Assembly (NCBI RefSeq): GCF_004327985.1
Contig: NZ_SJDL01000027.1
Span: 1-64,000, forward strand
Length of the DNA stretch: 64,000 nucleotides
Direction: 5' to 3'
From: Marinobacter halodurans
Lineage (GTDB): Bacteria; Pseudomonadota; Gammaproteobacteria; Pseudomonadales; Oleiphilaceae
Position 1 is the first letter of the stretch. Every line of letters starts with the position of its first letter. Of this stretch, positions 31,946-41,789 are shown in pieces. The position numbers and the translations under genes were made by a program. The notes under the pieces were generated by a model, which did not search any database, was not told the origin of the DNA, and was given only the letters and a program-made list of their open reading frames with translations.

Positions 31946-33457
31946 TCACGCCGTCTCTTCAACCTCTTTTTTCAGCCTGTTGAGGCCCAGGGTCGACAGG
32001 GTGCGGCGGCGAACGGTATCCAGCAGCTCGGCATCGTCCACCAGGGAGCAGCCGTAGGACGGGATCAGCTCGCGGATCCGTTCCTGCCATTCCGGTGCCT
32101 TGAGGCGATCGCTGAAGCAGCGCTCCAGAACATCCACCATTGCGCTGACGGCGGTGGAGGCACCCGGCGACGCGCCCAGCAGGGCCGCCAGCGAGCCATC
32201 CCTGGCCGCCACGATCTCGGTACCGAACTCCAGCTTGCCACGACCATCGGCAGATTTCTTGATGATCTGCACCCGCTGGCCGGCGGTCTGGAGCTTCCAG
32301 TTCTGTTCCTGCGCGTCCGGGAAGAAGTTGCGCAGGGATTCGATCCGCGCCGTGTGGGACTGGAACACTTCCTTGATCAGGTAACGGGTCAGGTCCATGT
32401 TGCCCTTGCCCACCTGCATCATCGGAACAATGTTGCCACTGCGTACGGAGGAGAACAGGTCAAACACCGAGCCCTGCTTGAGGAACTTGGTGGTGAACCC
32501 GGCAAACGGCCCGAACAGCAGGGCCGGCTCGCCGTTGATGATCCGCGTATCCAGGTGCGGGACGGACATCGGGGGGGCACCCATCGGCGCCTTGCCGTAG
32601 ACCTTGGCGTGATGGCGCTCGACCACCTCCGGCTTCTGGCACACCAGCCACTGGCCGCTGACCGGGAAGCCACCATAGCCCTTGCTCTCCTCGATCTCGG
32701 ACTTCTGCAACAGCGGCAGCGCGCCGCCACCGGCACCCAGGAACACGAAGCCGGCTTCGATCTTCTTGATCTCGCCGGTGTTTTCGTCCTTCACCCGAAC
32801 CTTCCAACGACCGTTGTCGCGCTGCGCCAGGGTCCTGACCGGATGGTTCAGCAGCAGCTCGAAGTTGGGCTGGTCTTTCAGGTAGTTGACCATGCTCCGG
32901 GTCAGCGAGCCGAAGTCCACGTCGGAGCCATGCTTGACCCGGGTTGCGGCGATCGGCTGGCCGGGATCGCGGTTGCTCATCACCAGCGGCATCCACTCGC
33001 GCAGGGTATCGGCGGACTCGGTGTACTCCATCTCCCGGAACAGGTGATGCTTGCTGAGCTTCTCGTGCCGCTTGCGCAGGAAGGCCACATCCTTCTCGCC
33101 CCAGACAAAACTTTCATGAGGAGTGGGGTTGATGAACCTGGAGGGTTCTGGAAGGATCTTCCGTTCAACAAGATACGACCAGAACTGGAGGGACAGTTCG
33201 AACGATGCATTGATGTTCAGGGCCCGTTCGATCTGCACATCGCCGTCATCGGTTTCCGGCGTGTAGTTGAGTTCACAGTAACCGGCGTGACCGGTACCCG
33301 CATTGTTCCATCCGTCGGTGCTTTCATGGGCAACGTGATCGAGACGCTCCACCATGACGATGTCCAGGGACGGATCAAGCTGCCTGAGCATCATGCCGAG
33401 AGTGGCGCTCATGACGCCACCACCGACCAGCACGACATCTGCCTGTCTTGCAGTCAT
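31946..33457 (-). CDS. mqo: Malate:quinone oxidoreductase
   Basis: FAD-dependent membrane-associated oxidation of malate to oxaloacetate with transfer to quinone; a TCA cycle enzyme. 503 residues with the N-terminal FAD site DVVLVGGGVMSATLGMML and family segments GWNNAGTGHAGYCELNYT and PGASTAVSAMVDVLERCF. Divergent from nhaD across a 354-base spacer. Confidence 0.97.
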   Translation of the reverse strand: MTARQADVVLVGGGVMSATLGMMLRQLDPSLDIVMVERLDHVAHESTDGWNNAGTGHAGYCELNYTPETDDGDVQIERALNINASFELSLQFWSYLVERKILPEPSRFINPTPHESFVWGEKDVAFLRKRHEKLSKHHLFREMEYTESADTLREWMPLVMSNRDPGQPIAATRVKHGSDVDFGSLTRSMVNYLKDQPNFELLLNHPVRTLAQRDNGRWKVRVKDENTGEIKKIEAGFVFLGAGGGALPLLQKSEIEESKGYGGFPVSGQWLVCQKPEVVERHHAKVYGKAPMGAPPMSVPHLDTRIINGEPALLFGPFAGFTTKFLKQGSVFDLFSSVRSGNIVPMMQVGKGNMDLTRYLIKEVFQSHTARIESLRNFFPDAQEQNWKLQTAGQRVQIIKKSADGRGKLEFGTEIVAARDGSLAALLGASPGASTAVSAMVDVLERCFSDRLKAPEWQERIRELIPSYGCSLVDDAELLDTVRRRTLSTLGLNRLKKEVEETA

Positions 33458-33811
33458 TAGCTTGCTACCTTCAATCTGAGGTGATCGAAAATGTTACATA
33501 ATTATTTTGAGGCGCCAATTATCCGTTTTTTTGGCGCAAGATGAAAATGCCTATAGCAATAGGTATGAAATTCGCATGATCAAGGCAATCATTCCGGTAG
33601 CTTATCAAATGCCAACCGCGTAAAATCGCCAGCTTCGCCGATCTATCTCTGCCCAAAAGGGCCTCTGACCAACTCCCGGGTCGCCCCTGCGCGCCCTGAA
33701 GGCCAGAGACAATCCGGGAGTCAGTCTGACGCTCCCCAATAACAACAGAAGCGGCGCACCCCGACACACGTTTACCCTTAGTTCACAACCTGCGGAAGGT
33801 CTGTCCTTATT
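33458..33811. other. Divergent spacer mqo / nhaD
   Basis: 354 bases, AT-rich near mqo. It contains an inverted repeat GGGAGTCAG-T-CTGACGCTCCC (about 33716-33736) upstream of nhaD; whether this regulates nhaD is unknown. No gene or known riboswitch recognised. Confidence 0.4.
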
Positions 33812-35062
33812 ATGCATTGGTTGGATTTTGTCCTGATCAGTTTCGCCATTCTGGCGCTTCTCGGCGTGATCTTTGAGGAGGTCACCCACGTCAACAAAGC
33901 CAAGGTCACTCTCTTTTTCGGCACCCTGTCCTGGTTAATGCTGTTCCTGTTCAGCCCTTCGGAAGGCCATACCGAGTCGGTCGCCGAGGGGCTGGCCGAG
34001 AGCATATCCGAAATCGCCAGCCTGTGGCTCTTCCTGGTGGCCGCAATGACCTTTGTGGCCTACTTGAACAAGAAAGGGATGATCGAGAACCTGATCTATC
34101 TGATCATGCCCAAGCGCATCAAGGAAAATCACCTTCTCCTGCTGACCGGGCTGTTCTGCTTCGTCTTCTCGTCCCTGGCCGATAACATCACGGCCACGCT
34201 GGTGTCCTGCGCCCTGATCCTGTCCCTGCACCTGGATCGCAAAAAGCAGGTCCGGTTCGTCACGCTGGTGGTGTTCGCGGTCAACTCCGGCGGCGTCTCG
34301 CTGATCACCGGCGACGTCACCACCCTGATGATCTTCCTGGCCCACAAGGTGGAGATCCTGACACTGCTGGCCCTGGCCGTGCCGGCCGCCTTCGGCGTGT
34401 TCTTACTGGCGCTGCTGCTGTCGCGGGGCATGCATGACGAAGTGGTACTGGTTCACGAGCGCAACGAGGTGCGTCGGGTGGACGTCATCATCGCCGTCCT
34501 GTTCCTGACCACCATCGTGACGACCATCGCCTCCAACGTGCTGTTCCAGGTGCCGCCGGTGCTGATGTTCCTGTTCGGGCTCTCGGTCATGTTCCTGACC
34601 TCCCGCTTCCTGAGTACGGATTCCGACCTGGATCCGATCATCGAGTACGTGCGCACCATCGAGTTCGATACCCTGTTCTTCTTCCTGGGAATCCTGTTGA
34701 TCGTCGGCATGCTCAAGGAAATCCAGGCGCTGGGCAGCTTTGTCGAGGTGTATCACGTGCTGCCGCCGATCGCCGCCAACTACTTCATGGGCATCTTCTC
34801 GTCGCTGATCGACAACGTGCCCCTGACGGCGGCGTTGCTCAAGGCGGGCATCGACATGACCCCGGGGGAATGGCTGGGCCTGACCTACTCGGTGGGTGTG
34901 GGGGGTTCCCTGCTGGTGATCGGTTCAGCGGCGGGCATCGTCGCCATGAGCAAGATCCCGGGGCTGACCTTCGCCAGCTACCTGCGCTACAGCCTGTTCC
35001 TGCTGGTGGCCTATACCCTCGGTTACGGCGGGGTTTACCTTCTCGGCCTGCTCCTGCACTGA
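33812..35062 (+). CDS. nhaD: Na+/H+ antiporter NhaD
   Basis: Exports sodium in exchange for protons, typical of marine and halophilic bacteria. 416 residues, 11-13 membrane helices, with the conserved SSLADNITATL and the later SLIDNVPLTAAL repeat, whose Asp residues are those implicated in transport in this family. Shorter than some NhaD proteins, which carry a longer N-terminus. Single gene. Confidence 0.93.
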   Translation: MHWLDFVLISFAILALLGVIFEEVTHVNKAKVTLFFGTLSWLMLFLFSPSEGHTESVAEGLAESISEIASLWLFLVAAMTFVAYLNKKGMIENLIYLIMPKRIKENHLLLLTGLFCFVFSSLADNITATLVSCALILSLHLDRKKQVRFVTLVVFAVNSGGVSLITGDVTTLMIFLAHKVEILTLLALAVPAAFGVFLLALLLSRGMHDEVVLVHERNEVRRVDVIIAVLFLTTIVTTIASNVLFQVPPVLMFLFGLSVMFLTSRFLSTDSDLDPIIEYVRTIEFDTLFFFLGILLIVGMLKEIQALGSFVEVYHVLPPIAANYFMGIFSSLIDNVPLTAALLKAGIDMTPGEWLGLTYSVGVGGSLLVIGSAAGIVAMSKIPGLTFASYLRYSLFLLVAYTLGYGGVYLLGLLLH

Positions 35063-35100
35063 CCTCATCAGGAGCGGCGGGGGTTCTGTGCCCGGCAGGG

Positions 35101-35862
35101 TCAGCCCGCCGCTCTCATCCGCTCCCGCTCGATGCGCCGCCGGACTTCCGCCATCAACTCGGGAAGTTGCTCGCGACTGTAATCGCGGCTATCCAGGGGC
35201 TCGCCCACACAGAAATCCACCCGCTGGCCGAGGTTGATCTGCCAGGTCCGCGCCGGCAGCACCCGTTCGTTGCCGCTGATCCCCACAGGAACGATGATTG
35301 CCCGGGTATCCAGGGCCAGGTGGAAGCAGCCTTTCTTGAAGCGTCCCAGTTCCCCGTCCGGTGAGCGCGTCCCCTCCGGCGCCGCCCAGAGTACGATGCC
35401 GCTTTCCATCATCGCCCGGGCCTTTTGCAGGTCCGCCAGGGCACGCTCATGGTTGGAGCGGTCGACCGAGGGAAACTCGGCCGCCCGCATCGCCGGACCC
35501 AGCAGGGGGATGGCGAACATCTCTTTCTTGGCGAGCATGCGGATCGACCCCGGCAGCGCCACGAAACTCAGCGGGATATCGTAGTGGCTGGCATGGCTGC
35601 ACAGGATGATGTAGCGCCGGCCATCCTCGAAATCCGGGATGTCGCCCCGCACCCGGAGATCCACCCGCACCAGGCGCAGCAGCAACGCCGACCAGTCGCG
35701 GCAGTAGCGATCCACCCTGCTCCGCGTCAGGCGTCCGGTCAGCGAGCGCAACAACACCAGGGACGAATACAGTGCGGTGACGCCGATCGACCCCAGGACC
35801 ACGCCCATGCGCCGCATCAGGGTGGCGGATTCGGCGATGGGATTGACTGTCAGGCGGATCAT
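35101..35862 (-). CDS. 1-acyl-glycerol-3-phosphate acyltransferase family (PlsC-like)
   Basis: Membrane phospholipid acyltransferase, 253 residues. One membrane helix near the N-terminus (about 20-40), the catalytic HX4D motif in CSHASHYDIPLSF, then PEGTRSPDGELGRFKKG and IIVPVGISG. Several paralogues exist in such bacteria, so it may act on something other than lysophosphatidate. Convergent with nhaD. Confidence 0.9.
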   Translation of the reverse strand: MIRLTVNPIAESATLMRRMGVVLGSIGVTALYSSLVLLRSLTGRLTRSRVDRYCRDWSALLLRLVRVDLRVRGDIPDFEDGRRYIILCSHASHYDIPLSFVALPGSIRMLAKKEMFAIPLLGPAMRAAEFPSVDRSNHERALADLQKARAMMESGIVLWAAPEGTRSPDGELGRFKKGCFHLALDTRAIIVPVGISGNERVLPARTWQINLGQRVDFCVGEPLDSRDYSREQLPELMAEVRRRIERERMRAAG

Positions 35863-36532
35863 CGACCGGAATACCTCTCTTCAGCCCCACTATCGGGCTA
35901 TGGCAAAGGCCGACATATTAGTCGCTCAGCCCATGGCCGAACAGTCTAAAGGTCGCCCTGGTCGCTTTTTCAACCAGACGCCAGGGGCATCCAAACGCGC
36001 CGCTGAGCCGCCCCCACCACCCGGTGCGACCAGGCAGCGACACGGGGAACGGCCATGGAGCCCCAGCCGGTTCAATACCGCCCCCGCCTGATCCGGATTT
36101 CATCAGGCAAGAGAACATAGACGCACTGATCGTTCACGGTGCGGCATTCGGTGGAGCCAGGTCCTCAGGCGCGGGAAGTCTCTATAGAGTACGGCAGGAC
36201 GCCGAGTCTATCGGCACCGACCGGGACGTCCTGAAGCCCACGCCTGAATGGCTGGCCGCCGTCCACGCTGGTATGGGCATGGTGCCTGCCTTGCAGGAAG
36301 TCCGTCGGAGGAGGGGATCAATGCCGTCGCGCACTGTGCCGCGCGTGCGACGGAAGGCGAATGGAGAAAAAAGCATCGTCCCTGATGCAGATGCGCTCCC
36401 TGCCACATGGCTATCACCACAATGCAGTCGTTGATGACTCCAACATACGACGCCAACATGACATCCGGATGACAGTCACAACGCTTTCCAGCTGTGCCAT
36501 ACTCTGGCCTCACCGCTTTCAGGAGCGAAACC
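35863..36532. other. 670-base stretch without recognised gene
   Basis: Several open frames cross it on both strands, but none has a convincing ribosome binding site, codon pattern or recognisable protein. It may hold a decayed gene or an unknown RNA; nothing is supported. Confidence 0.4.
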
Positions 36533-37159
36533 ATGGAACTGTTGCTGCTCGGCGCCACCGGCGCAGTGGGTCGGGAAGTGCTGAAACTGGCTCTCAACGA
36601 CCCGTCCATTCCAGCCATCACGGCCCCCACACGCCGGCCCCTGCCCCCCCACGAGAAACTGCACAACCCGGTGGTGGACTTCACCGTACCCCTGCCCGCC
36701 GCGGGCTGGTGGCAGGCTGACGCCCTGCTCTGCTGCCTGGGCACGACCATCCGCAAGGCGGGCAGCCAGGCCGGCTTTCGCGCCGTGGACCACGACCTGA
36801 TCCTGGAAGCCGCCCAGAAGGCCCACGACTACGGCACCCGGGTCATGGTGCTGAACTCGTCCCTGGGTGCCAACAGCGCCAGCCGCAATTTCTACCTGCG
36901 CACCAAGGGCGAAACGGAGGACGACCTGCGCCAGATCGGGTTCCGGCGCCTGGTGCTGGTGCGCCCGTCACTGATTGATGCCGACCGTGAGGAGCCCCGC
37001 TTCGGCGAGAAAGCCGGCCTGGTCGCCAGCCGCCTGTTACGGCCGATCATCCCGGCGCACTATCGGGCGGTGTCAGCGCGTTCGATCGCGCGGACCATGC
37101 TGGATTCGGTGCTGGGCAGTGATGGGGTGCGGGTGATTGAGTCGGAGGACATTCGGTAG
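36533..37159 (+). CDS. NAD(P)-binding Rossmann-fold protein (YbjT/Ybjt-like SDR)
   Basis: 208 residues of the atypical short-chain dehydrogenase type. N-terminal LLLGATGAVGREVL binds NAD(P); then CLGTTIRKAGS, VMVLNSSLGANSASRNFYLRT-type segment (Ser and Tyr/Lys) and LVLVRPSLIDADREE. AGGAG lies about 7 bases before the ATG. Family members act as oxidoreductases or redox sensors; no substrate can be given. A REP pair follows. Confidence 0.85.
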   Translation: MELLLLGATGAVGREVLKLALNDPSIPAITAPTRRPLPPHEKLHNPVVDFTVPLPAAGWWQADALLCCLGTTIRKAGSQAGFRAVDHDLILEAAQKAHDYGTRVMVLNSSLGANSASRNFYLRTKGETEDDLRQIGFRRLVLVRPSLIDADREEPRFGEKAGLVASRLLRPIIPAHYRAVSARSIARTMLDSVLGSDGVRVIESEDIR

Positions 37160-37207
37160 GAGGTGGCTCCAGCCTGGAGGCTGGAACCGGCAGCCTTGCA
37201 GGCTGCT

Positions 37208-37272
37208 CCGAAGCTGAAGCGTCGGCTACATTTCAGCCCCACCCGAGCATGTAGCAGATGCTTCAGCTTCTG
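37208..37272. repeat. REP-like pair, locus A
   Basis: Minus-strand unit 37208-37229 (GTAG + CCGACGC-TTCA-GCTTCGG) and plus-strand unit 37251-37272 (GTAG + CAGATGC-TTCA-GCTTCTG). They are flanked by a GCAGCC/GGCTGC hairpin on the left and GGCGCC-GAA-GGTGCC on the right. Confidence 0.85.
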
Positions 37273-37317
37273 AGGCGCCGAAGGTGCCCCGCGGGACACC
37301 TTGGCACGACGCCCAAC

Positions 37318-37746
37318 TTACCCAGCCTTCGGCACGAACGTCATCGACACCGAATTGAGGCAATAGCGCTGCCCGGTCGGCGGCGGGCCGTCCGGGAACA
37401 CGTGGCCCAAGTGGCTGTCGCAGCGAGGGCACCGGATTTCGGTACGGGCCATGCCGGCACTGAAGTCCTCCAGATAGCGGATATGGTCCGGATCGAACGG
37501 CGCGAAGAAGCTGGGCCAACCGGTGCCGGAGTCGAACTTGTGCTCGGAGTTGAACAGCGGCAGGTCGCACAGACGGCAGTGATAGACACCATCCTGCTTG
37601 TTATCCAGCAGCGTGCCGCAGAACGGGTGCTCGGTGCCGTGGTCCAGCAGCACCCTGCGCTCTTCCTCGGTCAGACCCGCGGCCAGTTTATCGATTTCCG
37701 CCGGGTTCAGCGGGGTCAGGTCGTAACCTGCGTCGGATGTGGGCAT
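37318..37746 (-). CDS. msrB: Peptide-methionine (R)-S-oxide reductase MsrB
   Basis: Repairs R-methionine sulfoxide in proteins. 142 residues with two zinc CxxC pairs (CRLC, CPRC), the [10 protein letters not shown] motif and catalytic Cys in RYCLNS. ATG 37746 is chosen because AAGGAG lies 7 bases upstream; the ATG six bases earlier is too close to it. It follows msrA by 11 bases. Confidence 0.97.
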   Translation of the reverse strand: MPTSDAGYDLTPLNPAEIDKLAAGLTEEERRVLLDHGTEHPFCGTLLDNKQDGVYHCRLCDLPLFNSEHKFDSGTGWPSFFAPFDPDHIRYLEDFSAGMARTEIRCPRCDSHLGHVFPDGPPPTGQRYCLNSVSMTFVPKAG

Positions 37747-37757
37747 GGCCATGCTCC

Positions 37758-38405
37758 TTAAACGGAATCGTCTTTGTATTCGGGTTTCAACCGGTCACCA
37801 AACCTGTCGCGCAGCTTTTCCATCTTGGGCGCGGCGGCCGCCATGATATACGGCTGGAACGGATTGCGCGCGGCAAAGTTCTGGTGGTACTCCTCGGCCG
37901 GGTAGAACGCGTCCAGCGGCTCCAGGGTGGTCACCACCGGGGCGTCGTAGACACCCGCGGCATCCAGCTTGCGGATGTAGGCCTCGGCCACCTGCTTTTC
38001 CGCCTCGGTTTGATAGAACACCGCCGACCGGTACTGGGTCCCACGGTCGTTGCCCTGGCGGTTCAGTTGGGTGGGATCATGGGCCACCGAGAAAAAGATC
38101 CGCAGCAGCTCGCCAAAGCTGGTCTTCGCCGGATCGTAGCGGATCTCGATCACTTCGGCGTGCCCGGTGCTCCCGGTACAGACGTCATCGTAGTTGGCGG
38201 TTTCCGCGGCGCCGCCGGCGTAGCCGGATGTCACCGACGTCACGCCGTCCACGGCCAGATAGACCGCCTCGGTGCACCAGAAGCAACCGCCACCCAGGAC
38301 CACCCGCTGCTCCCCGGCATCGGCCGGCAGCTCCAGGTCGTTATCCGGGGCGGGAAACCGGCTGCGCGGGACCTTCATGCCCGGCAGATCACAGGACTGG
38401 CTCAT
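37758..38405 (-). CDS. msrA: Peptide-methionine (S)-S-oxide reductase MsrA
   Basis: Repairs S-methionine sulfoxide. 215 residues with the catalytic GGCFWCTEA motif, GYAGG and the [10 protein letters not shown] segment. ATG at 38405 has AGGAGG just upstream. It forms an operon with msrB covering both diastereomers. Confidence 0.97.
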   Translation of the reverse strand: MSQSCDLPGMKVPRSRFPAPDNDLELPADAGEQRVVLGGGCFWCTEAVYLAVDGVTSVTSGYAGGAAETANYDDVCTGSTGHAEVIEIRYDPAKTSFGELLRIFFSVAHDPTQLNRQGNDRGTQYRSAVFYQTEAEKQVAEAYIRKLDAAGVYDAPVVTTLEPLDAFYPAEEYHQNFAARNPFQPYIMAAAAPKMEKLRDRFGDRLKPEYKDDSV

Positions 38406-38669
38406 GATTCCTCCTGACGCCCACGGGCGCATTACCATGCATTGATCCTTTATTTTGTCGGTTACAACGGGGATTTAGCAATCGCTGAAGCCCCCTATTC
38501 CTGCCCAGTAAGGCTGCGACATGTCTATCCCTTAACGGTTCCGCATTTACGCCGGATGCCCTGCACGCCATACTGACCAGTACTCCCTGTACGTTACAGC
38601 CATGCCCACGGTTCAGGGACTCGGCATAACAATCGCCCACGACGAAGAAAAGCACGCAAGGAGCGTACA

Positions 38670-39644
38670 ATGACCCGTGCGGCTCCGGAACCCAAACATC
38701 CGGACGAACTCCTGGAATACCGTCTATCCCTGCGGCTGGGGCCGGTTCATGCCCGTCAGCGGCTGGGCATCGAGCGGGAATTCGAGTCCCGCCTGGTGGA
38801 TCGTCATGGCCACTTCTGCCATGTGGAAAAATGGTATTCCCTGCACGGCCTCATTCGCACCTGCCTGCGGATCAGCGGCATGCTGGAGCGGGCCCAGAAC
38901 AACGCCCGCCGCATGCGCACCATCGACAACCGCTTTGTGATTCCCCACCTGCCCGAGTCCTTCGAGGGCTACCGCATCCTGCAACTGACGGATCTGCACG
39001 TGGACATGGACGAGGCCATGCTGGACGCCATCATCGAGCACGTGGCGAACCTGGAATACGACCTGTGCGTGCTGACCGGCGACTACCGCAAGCTGACCTG
39101 GGGGCCGATCGACGCCAGCCTGGACGGCATGCACCGCCTGCGCCAGGTGCTCAAGGGCACCCCCCTGGGGGTGCTCGGCAACCATGACAGCATCCGTATG
39201 CTGCCGGCACTTGAGGACATGGGCTACCGGATGCTCCTGAACGAATCCATGACGCTTGAGCGCGGCGGGGCCAGGCTCCACCTGTCAGGCGTGGACGATG
39301 CCCACTTCTACAAGGTGCACAACCTGCAGCGGGCCGCCGAGGACATCCCGCCGGGCGAGGTCTCGCTGCTGCTCAGCCACACCCCGGAAATCTGGCGCGA
39401 GGCGGCCCACGCCGGTTACGACCTGTTCCTCTGCGGCCACACCCACGGCGGCCAGATCTGCCTGCCCGGCGGGATTCCGGTGTTGCTGGATGCCAATTGC
39501 CCGCGGTCTCTCGGCAAGGGTGCGTGGCGGCATGGGGATATGCAGGGCTACACCTCGTGCGGCGCCGGCACATCCATGGTCCACGCCCGGCTGAACTGCC
39601 CGCCGGAAGTGAATATGCATACGTTGACGCGGGGGCCGGCCTAA
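38670..39644 (+). CDS. Calcineurin-like metallophosphoesterase (YaeI/YkuE type)
   Basis: 324 residues. Metal-site motifs in order: LTDLHVD, LTGDY, GNHDS, LSHTPE and GHTHGGQ, giving a dinuclear phosphodiesterase. The first 90 residues are an extra N-terminal region without recognised domain and no signal peptide is seen. AAGGAG lies before the ATG. Substrate unknown; some relatives act on lipid-linked pyrophosphates. Two REP pairs follow. Confidence 0.88.
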   Translation: MTRAAPEPKHPDELLEYRLSLRLGPVHARQRLGIEREFESRLVDRHGHFCHVEKWYSLHGLIRTCLRISGMLERAQNNARRMRTIDNRFVIPHLPESFEGYRILQLTDLHVDMDEAMLDAIIEHVANLEYDLCVLTGDYRKLTWGPIDASLDGMHRLRQVLKGTPLGVLGNHDSIRMLPALEDMGYRMLLNESMTLERGGARLHLSGVDDAHFYKVHNLQRAAEDIPPGEVSLLLSHTPEIWREAAHAGYDLFLCGHTHGGQICLPGGIPVLLDANCPRSLGKGAWRHGDMQGYTSCGAGTSMVHARLNCPPEVNMHTLTRGPA

Positions 39645-39670
39645 CGGCTTTGGCAGCCTTTCAGGCTGCT

Positions 39671-39735
39671 CCGAAGCTGAAGCGTCGGCTACATTAAAGA
39701 CCGACTCGAGTATGTAGCAGATGCTTTAGCTTCTG
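39671..39735. repeat. REP-like pair, locus B
   Basis: Minus unit 39671-39692 and plus unit 39714-39735 (loop TTTA), flanked by the same GCAGCC/GGCTGC and GGCGCC/GGTGCC hairpins as locus A. Confidence 0.85.
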
Positions 39736-39813
39736 AGGCGCCGAAGGTGCCCTGGACTGTGCAACCGCGTTCCAAACTTTCGAACTCCTTTTCTGGCAGC
39801 CTTCCAGGTTGCT

Positions 39814-39878
39814 CCGAAGCTGAAGCGTCGGCTACATTAAAGACCAACTCGAGTGTGTAGCAGATGCTTTAGCTTCTG
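39814..39878. repeat. REP-like pair, locus C
   Basis: Minus unit 39814-39835 and plus unit 39857-39878 (loop TTTA). Nearly identical to locus B, 143 bp away, so B and C look like a local duplication. Confidence 0.85.
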
Positions 39879-39918
39879 AGGCGCCGAAGGTGCCCAATGA
39901 CACCCACCTGACTCCGGA

Positions 39919-40413
39919 TCAATACGGCCGCCGCCGAATCCCCAACCGATACAACAGCGGCGAGAACACCATATTCGCCAGCATGAACAGCAGCACCGTC
40001 ACCGCGGTGACCTCCCAGCCATAGCCCAGCCAGAACGCACCAACCGCCACCGGCAGGATCGCCTCGGGGAGTTGGTCCAGACCGATGGCCTGGGCACTGG
40101 AGCGCAGGTGGCGGCGGCGCTTGATGAAGCTGCTGAGCATGTCGCCAGTCAGGGACAGCAGGCCGAACAGCGCCCCGAACTTGCCGCCAAGATCCATCAG
40201 CAGACTGACGATCGTGGTGGCGGCGACGCCGATGATCAGTCCGCGCCAGGTCTTGCTGTCGCCCAGTACACGCTCGCCGTCGCGCCACAGGCGACCGCCA
40301 TCGATCGGCTGGGCACCGTGCCAGCCCAGCAACAATTGTCCCAGCACCGGGGACCCGTTGGCCGCTGTCAGCAACAGCAGCAGTTGGAGGACCAGTACAG
40401 CAGCGTCAGTCAG
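39919..40413 (-). CDS. CDP-archaeol synthase (CarS)-like membrane protein
   Basis: 164 residues, four to five membrane helices, with the conserved DGGRLWRDGERVLGDSKTWRG segment and FIKRRRHLRSSAQAIGLDQLPE, as in the CDP-alcohol lipid cytidylyltransferase-like family; bacterial members have no proven role. No ATG or GTG fits the start. A CTG at 40413 that overlaps the fumC stop (CTGA), with GGAGG 9 bases upstream, gives the expected hydrophobic N-terminus; TTG at 40374 is the alternative. Translationally coupled to fumC. Confidence 0.75.
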   Translation of the reverse strand: MTDAAVLVLQLLLLLTAANGSPVLGQLLLGWHGAQPIDGGRLWRDGERVLGDSKTWRGLIIGVAATTIVSLLMDLGGKFGALFGLLSLTGDMLSSFIKRRRHLRSSAQAIGLDQLPEAILPVAVGAFWLGYGWEVTAVTVLLFMLANMVFSPLLYRLGIRRRPY

Positions 40414-41789
40414 CTTTCCAGGCCTCCGCGGGTCAGCTTCAGCGGATCAAGGATGCCTTCCAGTTGCTCCCGGGACAGGTCGGTCTTTTCCTCCGCCACA
40501 TCCAGGATCGAGCGGCCACTGGCGTAGGCCTCCTTGGCGATTTCGGCGGCCCGGCTGTAGCCGATCTCCGGATTCAGCGCGGTCACCAGCACCGGGTTCC
40601 TGCCCACGGCTTCGGCCAGGTGTTCGGTGTTGACGGTAAAGCCACTGATGGCCTTGTCCGCCAGCACCCGGGCGCTGTTGCTGATCAACTGGATCATATC
40701 CACCAGGTTAGCCCCCACCAGCGGCAGCATTACGTTGAGCTGGAAATTGCCGGACTGGCCCGCCATGGCGATGGTACTGTCCAGCCCCATGACTTGGGCG
40801 GCCACCATGGCGGTGGACTCGGGAATCACCGGGTTTACCTTGCCGGGCATGATGCTGCTGCCCGGCTGCAAGGCCGGCAGGCTGATCTCCGCCAGGCCAT
40901 GGATGGGACCGCTGTTCATCCAGCGCAGGTCGTTGGCCATCTTCATCAGGACCACTGCGGCGCCGCGCAACTGGGCGGAGAAGTTGACCGGCGCATCCAC
41001 CGCGCTCTGGGCGACAAACTTGTGCTCAAGCGAGGTAAAGTGGAACCCGGTCTGGTCGTTCAGCGCACCGACGAACCGATCGGCAAACTGGCTGTGGGCG
41101 TTCACCCCGGTACCCACGGCGGTGCCGCCCTGGGGCAGCGCCAGCAGTTCATCCCGGGCCCACTCGACCCGCTTCTCCACCGCATGGAGCTGCTCGCGCC
41201 AGGTCTGCAGCTCCTGGCCCAGGGTCACCGGCATGGCGTCCATCAGGTGGGTCCGGCCGGTCTTCACGGTCTGCTTGAATTCGGATTCACGCTCGTAGAT
41301 GGCGCCCTGTAAATGGGACAGGGCCGGCAACAGTGTAGACTCCGCCAGGCTGACGGCGCTCACGTGGATGGCCGTGGGGATCACGTCGTTCGAGCTCTGG
41401 CTCATGTTGACGTGATCGTTGGGGTGAACCTCGCCGCCATCCGCCTTGCACAGATGGGCGATCACCTCGTTGACATTCATGTTGGTGCTGGTGCCGGATC
41501 CGGTCTGGTAGACGTCGATCGGGAACTGGTCCCAGTGTTCACCGGCCAGCAACGTGTCGCAAGCCTTGAGGATAGCCTCCCGGCGTTTGTCGTCCAGCAG
41601 GCCGAGCCGGCCGTTGGCCTCGGCCGCGGCACGCTTGATGCGCACGACCGCTTCGATAAAGGCCGGCGGCATGGTGCGCCCGCTGACCGGAAAGTTGTCC
41701 ACAGCCCGTTGGGTCTGGGCGCCCCACAGGGCCTGGCTGGGGACCTTCACTTCACCCAGGCTGTCCTTCTCGATACGAAATTCGCTCAT
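40410..41789 (-). CDS. fumC: Class II fumarate hydratase
   Basis: Iron-independent fumarase of the TCA cycle. 459 residues with GSSIMPGKVNP (signature loop), TGSGTSTNMNVNEV and GRTHLMDAMPVTLGQE. AGGAGG precedes the ATG. Such enzymes replace Fe-S fumarases under iron limitation or oxidative stress. Confidence 0.97.
   Translation of the reverse strand: MSEFRIEKDSLGEVKVPSQALWGAQTQRAVDNFPVSGRTMPPAFIEAVVRIKRAAAEANGRLGLLDDKRREAILKACDTLLAGEHWDQFPIDVYQTGSGTSTNMNVNEVIAHLCKADGGEVHPNDHVNMSQSSNDVIPTAIHVSAVSLAESTLLPALSHLQGAIYERESEFKQTVKTGRTHLMDAMPVTLGQELQTWREQLHAVEKRVEWARDELLALPQGGTAVGTGVNAHSQFADRFVGALNDQTGFHFTSLEHKFVAQSAVDAPVNFSAQLRGAAVVLMKMANDLRWMNSGPIHGLAEISLPALQPGSSIMPGKVNPVIPESTAMVAAQVMGLDSTIAMAGQSGNFQLNVMLPLVGANLVDMIQLISNSARVLADKAISGFTVNTEHLAEAVGRNPVLVTALNPEIGYSRAAEIAKEAYASGRSILDVAEEKTDLSREQLEGILDPLKLTRGGLES

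Noticed and set aside
35863-36532. Frames of 60-136 codons in the 670-base gap
   Set aside because: Mixed strands, no ribosome binding sites, low-complexity Pro/Arg-rich translations.
37161-37290. Rho-independent terminator behind the Rossmann-fold gene
   Set aside because: The hairpins belong to the REP pair and its flanks; no T-run follows.
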